Assembly: GCA_008921705.1 (NCBI GenBank)
Contig: VFFE01007510.1
Span: 566,572 to 630,571, forward strand
Source: Burhinus oedicnemus
Taxonomy: Eukaryota > Chordata > Aves > Charadriiformes > Burhinidae
DNA: 64,000 bases
Direction: 5' to 3'
Shown here piece after piece: positions 12,321-26,079 of the stretch. Numbering within the stretch: position 1 is the first letter of the stretch; the number at the start of each line of letters is the position of its first letter. The notes beneath the pieces are model-generated. The model was given only the letters and a program-made list of their open reading frames with translations, did no database searches and was not told the origin of the DNA. Both the position numbers and the translations under genes were made by a program.

Positions 12321-15300
12321 AGAATCTGAGGCAGACTGAGTGGACTTTTTCCTTAATATTAGATATCCAAAATGCAGACATCTGTGTCTGATGTATTCAC
12401 TTTATTATCCCTTTATAGTCATTGGGAAGAAATACTTTTTCAGGGAACCTGACTTGTTTTAAAAATCTGCTTGAGATACCTTAGAAGTGCGTATATTTCT
12501 CCTACGATTATCAAAGAAGCCCAGGACAGAAGCTCAGATGTAAATGTCCATGCTGTAGATAGACAAAAATACATCGAGTGGCAGAGATGGATAGATTGCT
12601 CTTAAACGAAATGAGAAGAATCCTCTTTATTTGAAGTATGTTATCATTATAAATGATTCAAAGCCAGTTATAGAATAGAAAGTCCTAGATGTAGATTTAC
12701 CAGGGACAAGGAGGGAGCATCACCAGATACTCCCACTTACTAGCTAGCTCCTCTTTCCCTACTCCCCACCACTGTTCGAATGCAGAAGTAACAGAAGGTT
12801 TGTATCACCAAAATCTTACAATCCAGGGAAAAATATTTTAACAGCAGATGTTAAAACCATTAGGAATCAACACAACAAGTCAAACACTACAGTGCTGCTG
12901 TTATACCTCTGAAGTCTGGCCCAATTTACCAAAGCACTTCAGAGGTCTCCTATCTAAAGCTTATAGTTGGCTGCCTAGAAATCAGTGTGACTGCTCAGAC
13001 TCTTAGAAGTCATGCAAGTGTCATCCTGGCTACTGGCTTTGGCAAAGCTCCTTGAAAAACCTGTCCAAACACTGTCATGAGCAGCAATAGTTCAGGCTGC
13101 TTGAACATGCACAGCCCAAATTTTATTCAAAATATTTTCAGGTTTGGTTCTGATCTATGGAATTATTTCAGTTGCTCTCCCCAAAAACCTAATGGGCCCT
13201 TCATGTATTGTGGGTTATTATGGTGAACAGCTACTGATATCTGCCTGCTAAAGACAGACTTTTCACATGTTCATCCATAAATACCAATCAGATGTTTGAC
13301 AATCTACTGAAAGATATGAGTAGCCTTCCTGGCTAGCATTGGGATTTTGGGCTAACTTACATGGTCTTATAGAGGACTGCGGATGTATAAACTGGGAAAC
13401 CCAAGAGCATAAAAACTAGGAATAACTGATAAAGCACTAAAAGTCTTTAGCTGCCCATTACGTGTAACCAGGCTGATTTGGGTTGATTGAAAATGTTTCA
13501 GCCGTTTGCTGCTGAAGGGCTTTGTAGGAAGAATGTGACAGTCACTGCTGGATCCCAACAGACAGATCTTTGTAACACGATGTCAAAGGAACTTTCTGCA
13601 GCTTAGAGAAGTCTTTATATAGAGTCCTAGGTCTCATTGTATTGTGTAGTACCCAGAAGCCCTAATGACAATTTGTTGCTCACAAAACTTTAAGTCTCCA
13701 TTTTTATATCCAAAATAAAATTGGTAATGCGTTACAGCTACAACTGAAATGCTCACATCTTCCATGTTTTTTCCACAGTATCAGTGGAGGTAGACTGATA
13801 GAATTTGTCAGCAGGAGACTGCATACATTATTTAGTCCCAGCAATAAATTTTTTTAAAAAAAGAAAGTACAGACTTAACCAAAATGAACAGTAAAAATAG
13901 TCAAAAGCACAGGATTTCTTTCTTTAATCTGACAGTATTTAGCTTTTGAGGATTTGAGCTTGCACTAAGCAGTCATATGGACCATAAGTCTGATATCTGC
14001 TGTCACTGTCTGCGTCAATCAAGTGGCTGTGTTATTTCCATCAAATTTATTAGAGTCGTGTGTCCCCGGACACTGGCTCTGAGAGCTGAACTGCCAGCAG
14101 CCTAAACCGGGAGAAGTTCAGTGACATTTGGATGAGAATGATTCAGTGCCTGTTTCTTGTTGAGGAAGGAGATAGGAACGAATACGTTTATGCACGCAAG
14201 GAGCTCTGCGCTCAAGGTCTGTAAACAATGAAAGTCCCTATTTCATAAGTGTTCTGTGACACTTTTATTACAAAGTAGAAAGCAAAAGGATGTCCACAAA
14301 CTGATAGACATGGATGTGGGCAAATATGCCTCCCAGGGGTGTAATGAGACCAGCAATAAGCCAAGAAGCCAGCTTCCTTGTGCCCTGTCACAGCCAAAGC
14401 AGGTCTCAGCCAGCTGCCATGGGGCTGGTTCCTCCCTGTTGTTCTCACCTCATGCCCTAAAGCACCCTGGGTCCTGATCCCTGTCACCTCAGGCATCTTT
14501 TCCACACCCTCCACTCACAGCTCTGGTGCCTGCTGTGCCCCCTCAGCCCAGGGCCAAGTGCTGCTGTTGCCCTTCTGCTCAGGCCTGTTCTTGATGGCCT
14601 TGATTTCCTCCCTAGAGAGTTTTCACCTGGTAACTCTCACTCTCCATAGTTTCTCGGAAATAGTTTGTTAAAGCTGCAGAACATGGTAAAGTGGTAGAAG
14701 CATGGATTTTGCTGACGCTAGTGAGAGTACAGCTGCCACAGTGTTGGCAAATGATCTTTCCAAATGTTAAAAAGCTCCCTCCCCCCCTTTTTTTTTTTAA
14801 ACTGCCAGTGTCATATTTCTTGAAAGATGTCTGATCAGCTCAAAGAAAATATTTCATTTTGATAACATCAAACTGTTTTGTTCCATGTTTGACTTTTTAT
14901 GCACTCACGTCCAAACAAAAATCAGAATTGTTTTGCAGAAGGAAAAATGAAAGTATTTTACAGAATGAGTTTATTGCCAAAAACTGGGGATTGACATGAA
15001 CACCTTGGCAGCTACCTTAGTACTCAAATTTGAGGTCACAAAAACTAAAACAAACACATCACTACCATAAGAAGAGAGAGTGAAATACATGAACTACCAG
15101 TAGAGGTGAATAAATCTGAACTGACCCTGCCTCCAAATGGTAATTTACTGCATTGTTAGCTGAGGAAAGCTATGTAATCCATGGAAATTATTATGCTTGT
15201 GGCAGAATCTCAGAACGGGACATGAGCAAGCTCTTAATCTGTCCATTTTATATCCTGACAGGCTAAAAGGAAATAAAATCAGCACCACTCTGCTTTGCTA

Positions 15301-18300
15301 TATATGCTCCTCTTTGGAAGTATTTGCATTTGTGTACAAAGGACAGTGACTGCAGAGGGGTTTTTGTAGCTGTTGTCTGCCTTGAACTGCACTTAAAAAA
15401 ACCCTCCTGTAGGTCTGATTGTTATCTAATGTGACCCACCCTGAGAAGTCTAACTGTTCAACTTGTATGTGCAGCTCCTATTTTCTCATGCATCTCCAGC
15501 CTTATTCTTCTATCTCTCTGTGGAACATTATTTCATGCAACTGCAGGTCTCTGTATTATAGGTAAAATGTCCTCTATTTCCTCAGTGAGGATCCTCTCCT
15601 GCATCACAGCCATTTATTCTAGAATAACATTCTCTACTATGTTGCACAGATGCAGCATAAATATGCCCTCAGAAGAGAACCATTACAGCTCAGGCCCTTG
15701 ATCTCGGATTCTCATTATGCAGTCCACCCTCTAATACACTTGAGGACTTCCTTGATGTTAATTTGCACAATACTTCATTTTCTTAGCTGAATACACAGCA
15801 TATCTCCTATCATTAAACACAGGCAGATACATGAAACAAGTTTTCTGTGGAAAGAATCTTATTTAAATAAGAATATTAATTTGGGCAAAATAAAGGCTAA
15901 GTTAAAATAAGGCCTGTTTCTCTATGGGAGCAAGTATCCTGCTGATTCAGGTATACGAAGGCCTCACATTTGTTTGAATTTGGATAAGTCGTAAGATGAG
16001 ACAACTTTAATGTGTCCAACAATTTTTTATGCTCCAGAATTTGGAAGATCACCTTCAACATCAAAACTACAGTTTTGCAGGGATCCTAAAATATTGCTGT
16101 TTGATAAAGGAACAGATGTTTATTCTAAAATTAGGAGCCTTAATGGATGGTATTTAATTGAGGGAGCAAAATGGCGCTGCTGCTTATATGCGTTGCGTGG
16201 GTTCTTCAATGACATAGCCCATCATAAAATATTCCAAAACCTCCACAGCCTACTTCCAAAGCCGAAAGACGTATATACAAGATATGGACTTTTTTTTGTT
16301 GCTGTTGTTGTTAATCACTACTTCATTCAGAAATAGCCCAATTTTTTATCACCAAAGCTTTCAGGATGCCTCCAAAAATAACCATTGTTAGTCTGCATGA
16401 CCATACTGCGTTTAAAATGCTTATGTTGCAGCATGGTGTTTGATAGGTTTTTGATACTTTTAGTCTAACTATGGAAACACGTATTGTTCTCACATGGAAA
16501 AAAGAAATGTTGAGATAAATTTCATCTTTTGTAAGGGACATAACAAAAGTGAATCTTTCATTACAGCTAGCTACATCCTAACATAGTTTAGTTTGTAGAA
16601 AATGTTTTAGATGCTTCCTAAAACAGGTTCTCTTCCTTGAGACTTGTGCCTGTTGAAACCTGATTGGCAACAATTATATACTGAGTTTACGTAAAATCAG
16701 AGGCCACTGTAAGTGATAGTTCAACATATGAAGTGCTTATTTGGGCTTTTAGTTCTGATTTCTCAGTGCATTACTTTTACGTAACAACGCATAGTGTACA
16801 CTGGTGTGCACTGAAAAACTTCTTCGCCTTTGTGAATTGGGACTAAGGAGCTGCAACAGCAGCCTGGCTAATCCACTCCCCATCCCTGGGCTGCTCACTC
16901 CTTCCTGAGGTACTTTTTAAGAAGTAGGTCTGTCTGAGTTCAGTTGTAATGTGGACATATTTTCTGAATATAAAGATGTAGTCTTTTAGATATGGGCTAG
17001 CTATTTCACTGAAAAAATCCAGTTTATTCACTTTGTGGAGCCACATTTCCATGTCATGCTTTCTTTGCTCACAGTGGATTATTAAACTAAGAGGTCTGAG
17101 ATCTATCAACCACTTTGCATTGGATTAAATGTTGTTACAGAAAATAATAAACTGAGTTTTCTGTCAACTTGTCATTTTTCCTGTTTGTCTTTGTTCTATT
17201 TTTTATTTACCTCATTCACTTAACAACCCTTCTATAGTTGTCTCTTTTGGCTGTAAATTATGTTAAGATATCATGTTGGGTACTCAATAAGATGCTGAAC
17301 AGACCTCTGAGAGTGAACGGTGCTCCTGCCTCCAACTGAGGAGAGCAAAAGGAGATGTGCATCACAGCACTGCTGTATCCCAAGATAGCGACAAAACAAA
17401 GTGCAATGTCTAATGTCTGCGAACAGCTCTGTCGTCATATGAATGATTTTGCAGGCATCTGTCATGTTAGCCTGTGGGTCAGATGTGAAAGTTTTTTGTT
17501 TGTTTTATTCTGCACAAAACGTAGCGGCTCTGTAGACAGCAAGCATGTTCTTAGGCAAGATTTTAAACAGTGCAGCCAGCAGCCTGTCATCTATCTTTAA
17601 TACTACAAGGATATGACATCAATCAATTTTTAGCAAATCTCTGTTTCATGTGTGGGCATGAAAGTTTTACTCTTCTCGGTAGCTGTTCTAATTGCCTTGT
17701 TGAATGCAGCAAATCTATCGCCCTGGGATCAGTAACCCTTCAACTCTCTTTCCACAGCTTTGAATTGCGCAGTGGTTGAACATACTAAATTCAAATGGGC
17801 AGATACTGTTCTCATTTACTTACCATATTTAGCCTGGCTTCCTAAGGAAATCAGGTTTATGTGAGTGAACATATTGTTTCACTGACAATCACCCCCCCTC
17901 TTTCCCTAGTAACTTTTAAATACATTTTTGGTCATTTTCAGCTATACTTGATAATGTGTAGATATCTCAAAGCCATTAAATTCCTTTGACTTTTGTGCAA
18001 GTAGATGGCTGCAACTCACCTTTATCCCTTCTGCCTGACTGCCTAGCTGCAGAGAAAAAGAGGAGCTAAAGCCAAACAGAAACTCACATGAACCAACCAG
18101 CCAAGCCCCACCACAGCAAGCTTTGCTGACGCCCTTCTGTCAGACCAGGTATGGACAGAGAATGCAGGAGGGAGTGGTTGGTTTGGGAGGGCCATGGCTG
18201 AAAGGGGAAACGTTTCGGGGAGGGCTGCGGCTGAAATAGATTAGAACATAGAGAAATTGAGTGGGCCTGTGAAGCCAAGGGTAGAGCTTGGACAGGTAGA

Positions 18301-20089
18301 GAAAAATCTAAGAATGCTGTAGAGACATATGGTAATACCTTTACTCCGGTGGAAGACAGGGACGTATCAGGATATTGGAGTGGAGGAAGAAAACAAGGAA
18401 TAGGGGAGGAACCCATGTCCTCAGGTCAATGATTTCATTGGTCCTGCAGCTTACAAAAAACAGAACACCCACTTTTGTTTACTGCAATGTAGAAGTTTTG
18501 AAACAGCTCCAAGAAGGCACTTTGCAAAATCCAGTAAAAGTGATTTGTATTTTCAGTTATGGAAATTTGTGTTACTTTCTATAGATCAGGATGTTTCCTT
18601 AGTTGGAAAATCACATGCATTTTCTTTTGCTCTTACATCAGCCTGAAAGTGAAAGTTGGATTGTTTTCTGCCTTCTCACAGAAAAAGTAACAAATTTAAC
18701 TCCTGCAGCTATCTGAGTGTATCGCTCCTAAATGAATCTGTACTCTTGTTGCTTTCCTCTTTTTCAGTGCATTGGCAGATTTCACTTTCTCACTGACATT
18801 AAATCACTCATTGAGTTCTGTGCAGGGAACAACGCATACAAATTTACCAGTTTTAAAAATTCTCTGGTCATTTGGAACCACAAGTGTTCTAATAAATCAA
18901 AGTACCAAACTATCCTTTTCCTCTTACTACTTGTTAGATTTCTTTTAATTTCTGTAGTTTCCTTTGGGACAGAAAGGGTCTTCTTAATTTTGCGCTGGTG
19001 TCATAAACTTTATTGAGGACTATGGAGATTTAATCAAACACTTGAAATGGTAATGTAAGAGCCTTCACAAATGGCTGTATTTAATAATTTAAATGCCTCT
19101 TCTGAATTGTGTAGATAGTTACTAAATTTTGCTTTTGATTTACTATTGAAATAAAATATCAACAACTATTAGTTCATGTCTTTCCAGCACACACACACTC
19201 CTGCACCAAAACAGCACACAGTAGGGAGTTCATTCTTCCTAAAATGAAATATTACCTGTTCTTTGGAGGTTTTTTGATTCTGTTTTCTTTTTATTAAACT
19301 TGTTAATATTTGAAAATAAAGTATACTAAATTAACATTTAATGTATTTACTTACTGTATTTATCAATATCTATTTATGCAAAAATAAGAATTTTTTTCTC
19401 CAAACTCTTCCCTAATTTCAACCCAGTATTTTCATATAATTTCTGTTCTCCCAGAGGTACATCTTTTCATAGGCTACGTTAAGAAAAATTATCATAGTTT
19501 TAAACATGTCTATTTTCATTTTCTCACTCAAACATCATTAGCTTTGGAGGTAATGTTACTCTACCCTTTCTCCTCTCTTATAACTGGAACAATATAAACT
19601 TAACAGTTTAGGATATTGTCACACATGCTACAAAATTCATGATTTGGGAAAAGAGAGAAAAAGCCACAGCATTTCCCACGCTTATTTTCCAAGTTATTCT
19701 AAGTTGCCTCCTGTTCTGCTGCTTGCTACTGACGGCTGCAGTTTTGTAGCATGCTGCTAAGCTGTATGAGAACCTGTATGAGAAAGTTGTCTGTACTATG
19801 AGCAATTCATTTGAATCCAGCTGTAGGAGATACAACAGTAGAAGATCCAAGATGTACCCTCCTTCTCTTCCAGGACTGTGCAGGCAGCCAGTGCATCAAT
19901 GAGGAGCCATCGTTCTCGAAGTTCATAAACAAAAAGACATATAGTTTATTCTGAGGCACAGCCTAAAGGGAGATGGGTCTTGTTGCCTTTTGATTTCTCT
20001 GCTAAATGCCAGTATTTTTAGTTTTGTATAAGTTGTTGCTACTTTCTTCTTGAGTTAGCTCTCTATCGGTTTCTTTTTTCTGTGCCAGG
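12321..20089. other. 7.8 kb mostly unique DNA
   Basis: No transposon terminus or gene was recognised. Two patches are more GC-rich than their surroundings: 14320-14610 and 18080-18420. Both have short open frames on both strands but no protein family I know. A T-rich run (about 14784-14800) and a short TTG tract near 16300 are the only simple repeats noted. Confidence 0.45.
14320..14610. other. GC-rich patch, unclassified
   Basis: A stretch rich in CCTC, CAGC and CCTG that stands out from AT-rich flanks. Overlapping frames of 73-100 codons run through it on both strands, which is expected from its low stop-codon content. It could be a decayed transposon or a conserved non-coding element. I do not recognise it. 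Confidence 0.35.
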
Positions 20090-20440
20090 GCAGTGAGGGC
20101 CAGCTGCTTCCAGAAGTGGAGCCAAAAGCTGGGGTGACCGCAAGGCAGGCTGTACCCTCACCCATGGGCGCTATCTCACAGATCCCAAACACAAAGGAAA
20201 AAGCTGGGAAAGAGGGTCCTTCAGCAGTCCCAGACATGCAAGGAGGTGAACCTGGGCCCAGGCCCAGCCGGGAGCTCTGGCCCCAGAAGCAGTGCCAGAG
20301 GAAGAACTGGAGATAAGGTCACAGTATGTGTCCAAGGGGTTCATCCAGGAGGCCAGTTACCTGCAGTGCAAGGTCAAGGCCCATCCAGGAGGCAGGGCCT
20401 GAGACAGGGTTGGAGACCTGAAAGCCCTCAGCTGGGCTGA
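20090..20440. other. GC-rich unclassified segment next to CR1
   Basis: A GC-rich block with repeated CCAGGAGG-type words: TCATCCAGGAGGCCAG near 20341 and CCATCCAGGAGGCAGG near 20381, which are about 40 bp apart and similar. It abuts the CR1 fragment at 20443 on that element's 3' side, so it cannot be the same element's 5' UTR. It may be an unrecognised repeat, possibly ERV-internal. The class is unknown. Confidence 0.4.
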
Positions 20441-20442
20441 AA

Positions 20443-20750
20443 ACTTGAATTTTGCTGAAAGTGCTCTCTGTCATATCATCTAGGTCATCAATAAAAACAT
20501 TGATGGGTACTTGCTCCCTCAGGGATCCCCTTGGTAACCAGTTGTCAGTTGACTTTGTACTGCTGATCATTGCCCTTGAGTGCAGCCAAATTTCCACCCA
20601 CTTTGTTGTCCGTGTCCTCAGCCCGTATCTCACCAATCTGGATATAGGAACACTATGGGCAAATGTCAAAGGCCTTGCTAAAGTCACTATGAACAACATC
20701 CAATGCTACCATCACCAATTCAGTCCTTTCAGCACAGAAGGCAATCACTT
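20443..20750 (-). mobile_element. CR1 LINE, RT-domain fragment
   Basis: The minus-strand frame ending near 20450 encodes NWLPRGSLREQVPINVFIDD then LDDMTESTFSK, matching the CR1 RT region just before the FADD catalytic motif. The upstream piece (about 20560-20690) reads WVEIWLHSRA and related residues of the WIENWL-type block. The element breaks off immediately before FADD at its 3' side and has no tail, so it is a two-sided fragment. Its right edge near 20750 is approximate. Confidence 0.8.
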
Positions 20751-20991
20751 CATGACAGAAACCGCCACATGAATGTGAAACAGCGTAATTATTTATTTGG
20801 TCTGACCAACATTTCACTGGATGTATGATCAGAGCTTTGGCTAAACAAACATTTGTCTTGTGCTATCTCAACTAAAAAGTGCTTTGTCTGGTCACATATT
20901 GGTGTTTCTCCTTCACACCAGTCACCTCCCTTACAGCATATGGTTGCATTATACACTTAATATGCTGCACAAAGAATATCAAGGTCCCCTT
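20751..20991. other. Short unique interval
   Basis: No feature recognised between the CR1 fragment and the LTR. Confidence 0.5.
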
Positions 20992-21565
20992 TGTCATGGA
21001 TTAACCCCAGCCAGGAACCAGGATCATGCAGCTGCTCGCTCACTCCCCCCAGTTCAGATGGGGGAGAGAATCAGAAGAGTAAAAGTAAGGAAAAACTCGT
21101 GGGCTGAGATAAACACAGTTTAATAAGTAAAGCAATAGCCATGCATGTAAGGAAAGTAAAATAAGGAATTAATTCACTGCTTCCCATTGGCAGGCAGCTG
21201 TTCAGCCATCTCCGGGAAAGCAAGGCTCCATCACTCTTGGGAAGACAAATGCTGTAACTCCAAACATCCCCCCACTTCCTTCTTCTTCCCCCAGCTTTAT
21301 ATACTGAGTGTGACATCACATGGTATGGAATATCCCTTTGGTCAGTCAGGGTCAGCTGTCCCAGCTGTATCCCACCCCAACTTTTTGTGCACTCCCAGCC
21401 TACTCACTGGTGGGGCAACGTGAGGAGCAGAAAAAACCTTGATTGTTTAGCAGCAACCAAAACCATCAGTGCGCTGCCAACACTATTCTCATCCCAAATC
21501 CAAAACATAGCACTACACCAGCTGCTAGTAAGAAAGTTAACTCCATCCCAACTGAAACCATGACA
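20992..21565 (-). mobile_element. Solo ERV LTR, family A copy 2
   Basis: The ends are TGTCATGG...CCATGACA, flanked by an exact 5-bp duplication CCCTT (20987-20991 and 21566-21570). The body aligns with the LTR at 10816-11374, sharing the purine-rich AGATGGGGGAGAGAATCAGA block, the TTCCC(A/G)TTGGCAGGCAG block and the TATGGAATATCCCTTTGG block. It keeps about 30 bp near 21466-21490 that copy 1 lacks. A TATA box lies at 21296-21301 on the minus strand. The clean duplication and lack of internal genes show a single insertion later reduced to one LTR. The 5-bp duplication fits ERVL-class integrases. Confidence 0.93.
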
Positions 21566-24500
21566 CCCTTCCCCAGATTTTTCATGTCATCAGTTTTCAG
21601 TTACTGTCAGTAATTTGCTGAGAGTACTATCTTGAAAATCCTTTTTCATCAAGTTATGACATTCACTGACTTCTCTTCGTTGTCTGAAATTCACAAAAAC
21701 ACTTTTATGACCATATTTTCATGCATAGTTCATGATCTCTACAAATATCCATTTTAATTTCTTTGTTCTTTCTTCTTCTCTGGTTGATTAACCTAGGGGT
21801 ATGATACGATTTCTACTTACTTTTTGGTGACTGAAAGTAATCTGAAAGGAAAAAGGCTGGAGATGGAGCGCTTTACCTGCATGTGTTCTCACAAGGAATT
21901 GTCAGAGCACAGTCTTGAGCAAGAAACCTTCTGTCTGAGCTTCTGCAAATCAAGTGATAAGACTGATATTCACGGTAGAGTCATGATACCAATGACGTAC
22001 TCACGACAGAGTTCTGGGTTTGCACATTTCTAATTCCAATTATCACATTAGAATACCGCATTTTTATTAAATTGGTTCAAACAATTTTGCATTCTATTTT
22101 TACTCTGTAAACTTTTAAAAATTTTTGTGTTTGTATCTCAAATGAATAATTTTCAGATGACTGTTTTTCTTTGCATTCCCTTGCCTTACCATCCCGCCCT
22201 TTCTCCATATGGTTGATTTTGTCTATCTGCTAGTAGCTGCTTGTGATGTTTGCATAGCGTGTAGTTTCATGGCATGTTCTAATGTAGTCTCTAGAGCATG
22301 GACCAGCCATCTGACCAGCCATGGTAGCTAGCTATTGGAAGCCCCCAAACAGCTAGCTTCAAGTTTTGAACCAGAAAGGACCTTTTTTGTTGATTTTATT
22401 TTGATGTCCCTGCAATCATATGAAATACAGGGAATCTCAAAAGGCTAAAAACTGCAGAAATGGAATGAAGAAAGTAATTTGAGAATTTAATTGCATAGAT
22501 GATGATAAAAGAGTTTGTATTTTGAAAGAAATAAATGTTTTAAATATTTTTATTGTGCTACATTTTTTTTCTTCTCAGGTTGGGACAGATTAACTTTTTA
22601 TTTTAAATAAATGGATAAATTAAAGCCAAACATGTTGACCTGAGCCCACAGAGGCCCTCTATGCAGATACCTTCTCAGCTCACCTCCAGTTTCAAGTATT
22701 TTGAGTTTAATTAAGAAATTCTGTTTGGCAATTCTTCCTTTTATAGTTAGATTGGAAAATAAATTATATTTATTGCCTTCATTAATTTCTCATTTACTTC
22801 AGAAGTGCCTCACTCACTATTCTAAGGTTCTTTCCAACCGCTTTTCAAGCACTAGCTGTGTAATTAATGTTGATTTTTTTGGTGATCTGTTAGGTATTCC
22901 ACTGACTACTGTAATCCAAATCTGATTTTTATAGCACTTCCATGAGGCTGAAAAATCATTAACTTGAAATAAGATTAAATTAGTATTATTTCTTCCTTAA
23001 TAGTCAGTAAAATGTGAATCTGAATCCAAGATTGTTCCAGATTATAGATGTTTCTATAATATATATTTGTATTCATATAATAAACCGTGTTTAAATATCA
23101 GGTTCTAACCACAGTTTTAAAGACTACTGAGCTACAAACTTATGAGAAAGTAAATTATAAGCTTAGGGAGCTGGGGATTTCGGTGCCATTTTAGCAGTCT
23201 TGAAGACTGAGAGCAGGTGGGTTGAGTATAATTCCAACTTTCTCTGATTATACAGGAATGATTTGCTAGTACTGCAGACACTTTTTCTTTCTCTTGAGTA
23301 ACTGTATGTTCTTTAAAGAGTTTCTAAATTCATCTCCGGCTACTGAAAATGCATTCATCACGTTACATCTCATTAAAACTTACGCTGGACTCCTTGCTAT
23401 ATCTAGTTCTCCGAGTTATTCAAAAAATAAGAGAAAATGGTTAGATTTTAAGGTTAATTTTTAAATGAAACAGCAAAACAACAATAAAAAAGTACTTTAA
23501 AATGTCCAAAACAAACCATTTTATTTCAGAAGTATTTGCATGAAACCACTGGACCCCTCGCACCCAGAAGGAAATTTACCCGCTTAAATAGCTCCAAATC
23601 AGGACTGATCAAGCAGACTACATTCATTGTGAACAACAGCCTGAGACCAATTTTTTTAAATCAGCTTATGCTATTTGATCGTATAGGGTAACACATTTGC
23701 ATTAAACTATTTTTTGTATGCTTATGTTATTTTTGTGAATGTATTTTATCATGTTTCTATTGCTTTTGGATAAAATTAATATAGTTAACTAATTAGTAGT
23801 CCTTGTCAGTGTTACTGTGACTCATAACAACAATGTGAGTCAGAGCCTCTTGAGCTATTTCTATAAAGGGCATCCACCCAGTCCCAAGACCCACACCCGC
23901 AAATGTATAAATAAGTAAAACTAGAATTGGATTAACCTTGGACTCCCACAGATTGTTATATCTCCCTCTCCTCTCCTCTCCTCTCCTCTCCTCTCCTCTC
24001 CTCTCCTCTCCTCTCCTTGTAGCTAGGAGAAATCTGTGTCAAAATATCACCTGTGGAAAACTGTCACGGTGAAACAATGAGATGGTTTCCAAACAGTTCT
24101 TACAATTGGTTATTGGAGAATTGTCATGCTTAGTAGAACTTAAAGTCCTTTTAATACCGAGTTTTTAACACTGGGCTATTCTAGATATTTTGGAAGAAAA
24201 ATCAGCCCCTGCACATTAAGTTTCATCATGTTATTTATTAGTGAGATACTGGTTTGAGCCCTGAAGCATGTTTTAATATCTCTTCCAGAATATATTTTTA
24301 GCAATAACATTTATAACTCTGAAATTTTTGCTCTCTGTGTAACTGTACAATTTTTTTTACCCCTCACTATTATTTTTTTTCCTCCAGTGTTTCCTTTGGC
24401 AATAAGTCATGCAGTCCAGTTATTGATATCATGAGAAAGTATTTACTTTTATTGGTTTTGAATATGCTACCTCTTAATTTCACAGTGTATTTCTCTGTTT

Positions 24501-26079
24501 TTGCGTTAGGATTCAGGATGAACAGTAATTCCCAAAAGACGTTCTTTATAACATAAAGCATCTTATACTCTTACACAAATATTTTAAGTTAATTAATAGA
24601 GTCCTAGAGTGCTAATTACTACCAAAATTTAATTTGTTTGAACCTTTGCCTCTCCTTCTCAATTTTCTGAACTGATTTGGAAGCGAAATTTGCAAAATAA
24701 CTGGTAGGATATTCTGTATAGACATGTTGTTGGTGCAAGAATTTCAAGTGCTGAAAAGCCAGATAAAAATAAGAGACTCTTAATAAAAAACCGAAATCAA
24801 TGGATCTCTATTCAAACACTAGGCTTGATCCAGACCATTATAAGAGTAAGCAAAGGATTTTTCTTTCACTGAGGTTTGCAGAAACTGGAATGGGCCCCTC
24901 TTCAAAAGTGTCCATTACTAGTTTGCAGCACCATGACCATAGGCAACTTCTGTTACCGATCACTTTTCCTTGACTTTATAAAGGACTCACATGTTTTCAC
25001 AATCAGAGATAGAGTCCTACGTGCCCTTGCCAAATAAGACACTTAAAGATTAGATCATTCTGTGCACTAAAGACCCTTTTGTTCACTGTTCTGGCTGACT
25101 GATGAGCTGTTTATCCTATTTTTTATGACCATATTTGAAAATACACCTGTAGTACAATCCATGTCCCTAAGGAGCATTTTAAGAAGTTTGTGGGTAGAAA
25201 GTACCATATGTGCAAACCACTGCAGTGAGTTAAGAAGATTCTTATCGAAGATTCAGTTGAGTCTTTTGAACTGAGAAAATATTTGTGGGTTTTGTTCTGA
25301 AACTTATTAAATTGCTTTCATTGTATTTCTGCAGCTAACACAGATGTCTTTTGATATTGTGCTATTCATCTTTTATTAATTGTCTACTTAGACATATGAA
25401 CAGACCATTTGAAAACTATAAGCATTAGCAAGCTGAACTCTTCTGTATTGGATATTCTCATAATCTTCCTCTTAACAAAAATGTGCCTCATTAAAAGAAA
25501 ATATTCAGGTATTGAGACAATATCCGCTGTATTCATAAACAGCCTAGAGTTGAACTTAATAACTAAATTATTTTTCTAACAGAAATCTATGTGTATGTTG
25601 TTTGCATATATTGATGTTCCAAATTTATTCATCTTTCATGGAGAAATTAATTGACGGCTCTGATTAGCAGCAAAATTTATACGATATATATAATATTTTA
25701 TATACAGAGCAAAATAGATCTTAGCCTGGTGTTTTCACCTTAGGTGGGTTCTTAGACATTGGGTTAGATATGCTATATCAATAAATCATCTCTGTATCAT
25801 CCAGATTTGATACAACATTTTGGGAGATCTACAGTGCCATTTAAGAGGCCCAATAGGCATTTGAATCCATGGTGCTTTCACTCCATTGGAACTGCTGAAG
25901 CCCATTAGTCAAACTTCTGAAGTGTCCATGTACTTACTGTGGGGGAAAGAGAGAAAACAATCTCTACTTCAGCTCCAGCCCATGAAAAAGGAAATCATAC
26001 TGCTGAAAACCTGTCTCTGTAGAATGAAAAAGAAAAAAACCCACCACTCTTAAGAATGACAGTGGTGCCCCTCTGCACT
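21566..26079. other. 4.5 kb unique AT-rich DNA with one satellite tract
   Basis: Apart from the pentanucleotide repeat at 23965-24017 I see no element, exon or RNA gene here. Confidence 0.5.
23965..24017. repeat. (TCTCC)n pentanucleotide repeat
   Basis: About ten near-perfect copies of a 5-bp pyrimidine unit (TCTCC/CTCCT) on the plus strand, hence an all-purine (GGAGA)n on the minus strand. The mirror-symmetric homopurine/homopyrimidine tract is of the kind able to form triplex DNA. Confidence 0.95.

Noticed and set aside
18080..18420. 110-codon minus-strand Ser/Pro/Leu-rich frame
   Set aside because: Low-complexity composition from a purine-rich plus strand. No family match.
18768..18850. 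Acceptor-like CTTTCCTCTTTTTCAG followed by an open frame
   Set aside because: No donor site and no familiar peptide. One good acceptor alone is common by chance.
20319..20699. 126-codon open frame on the minus strand
   Set aside because: Its first part is CR1 reverse-transcriptase sequence and its end runs into unrelated GC-rich DNA. It is a transposon remnant, not a gene.
10816..21565. The two family A LTRs as ends of one provirus
   Set aside because: They are about 10 kb apart in the same orientation, but each has its own flanks, and the interval holds CR1 fossils and unique DNA rather than retroviral genes.
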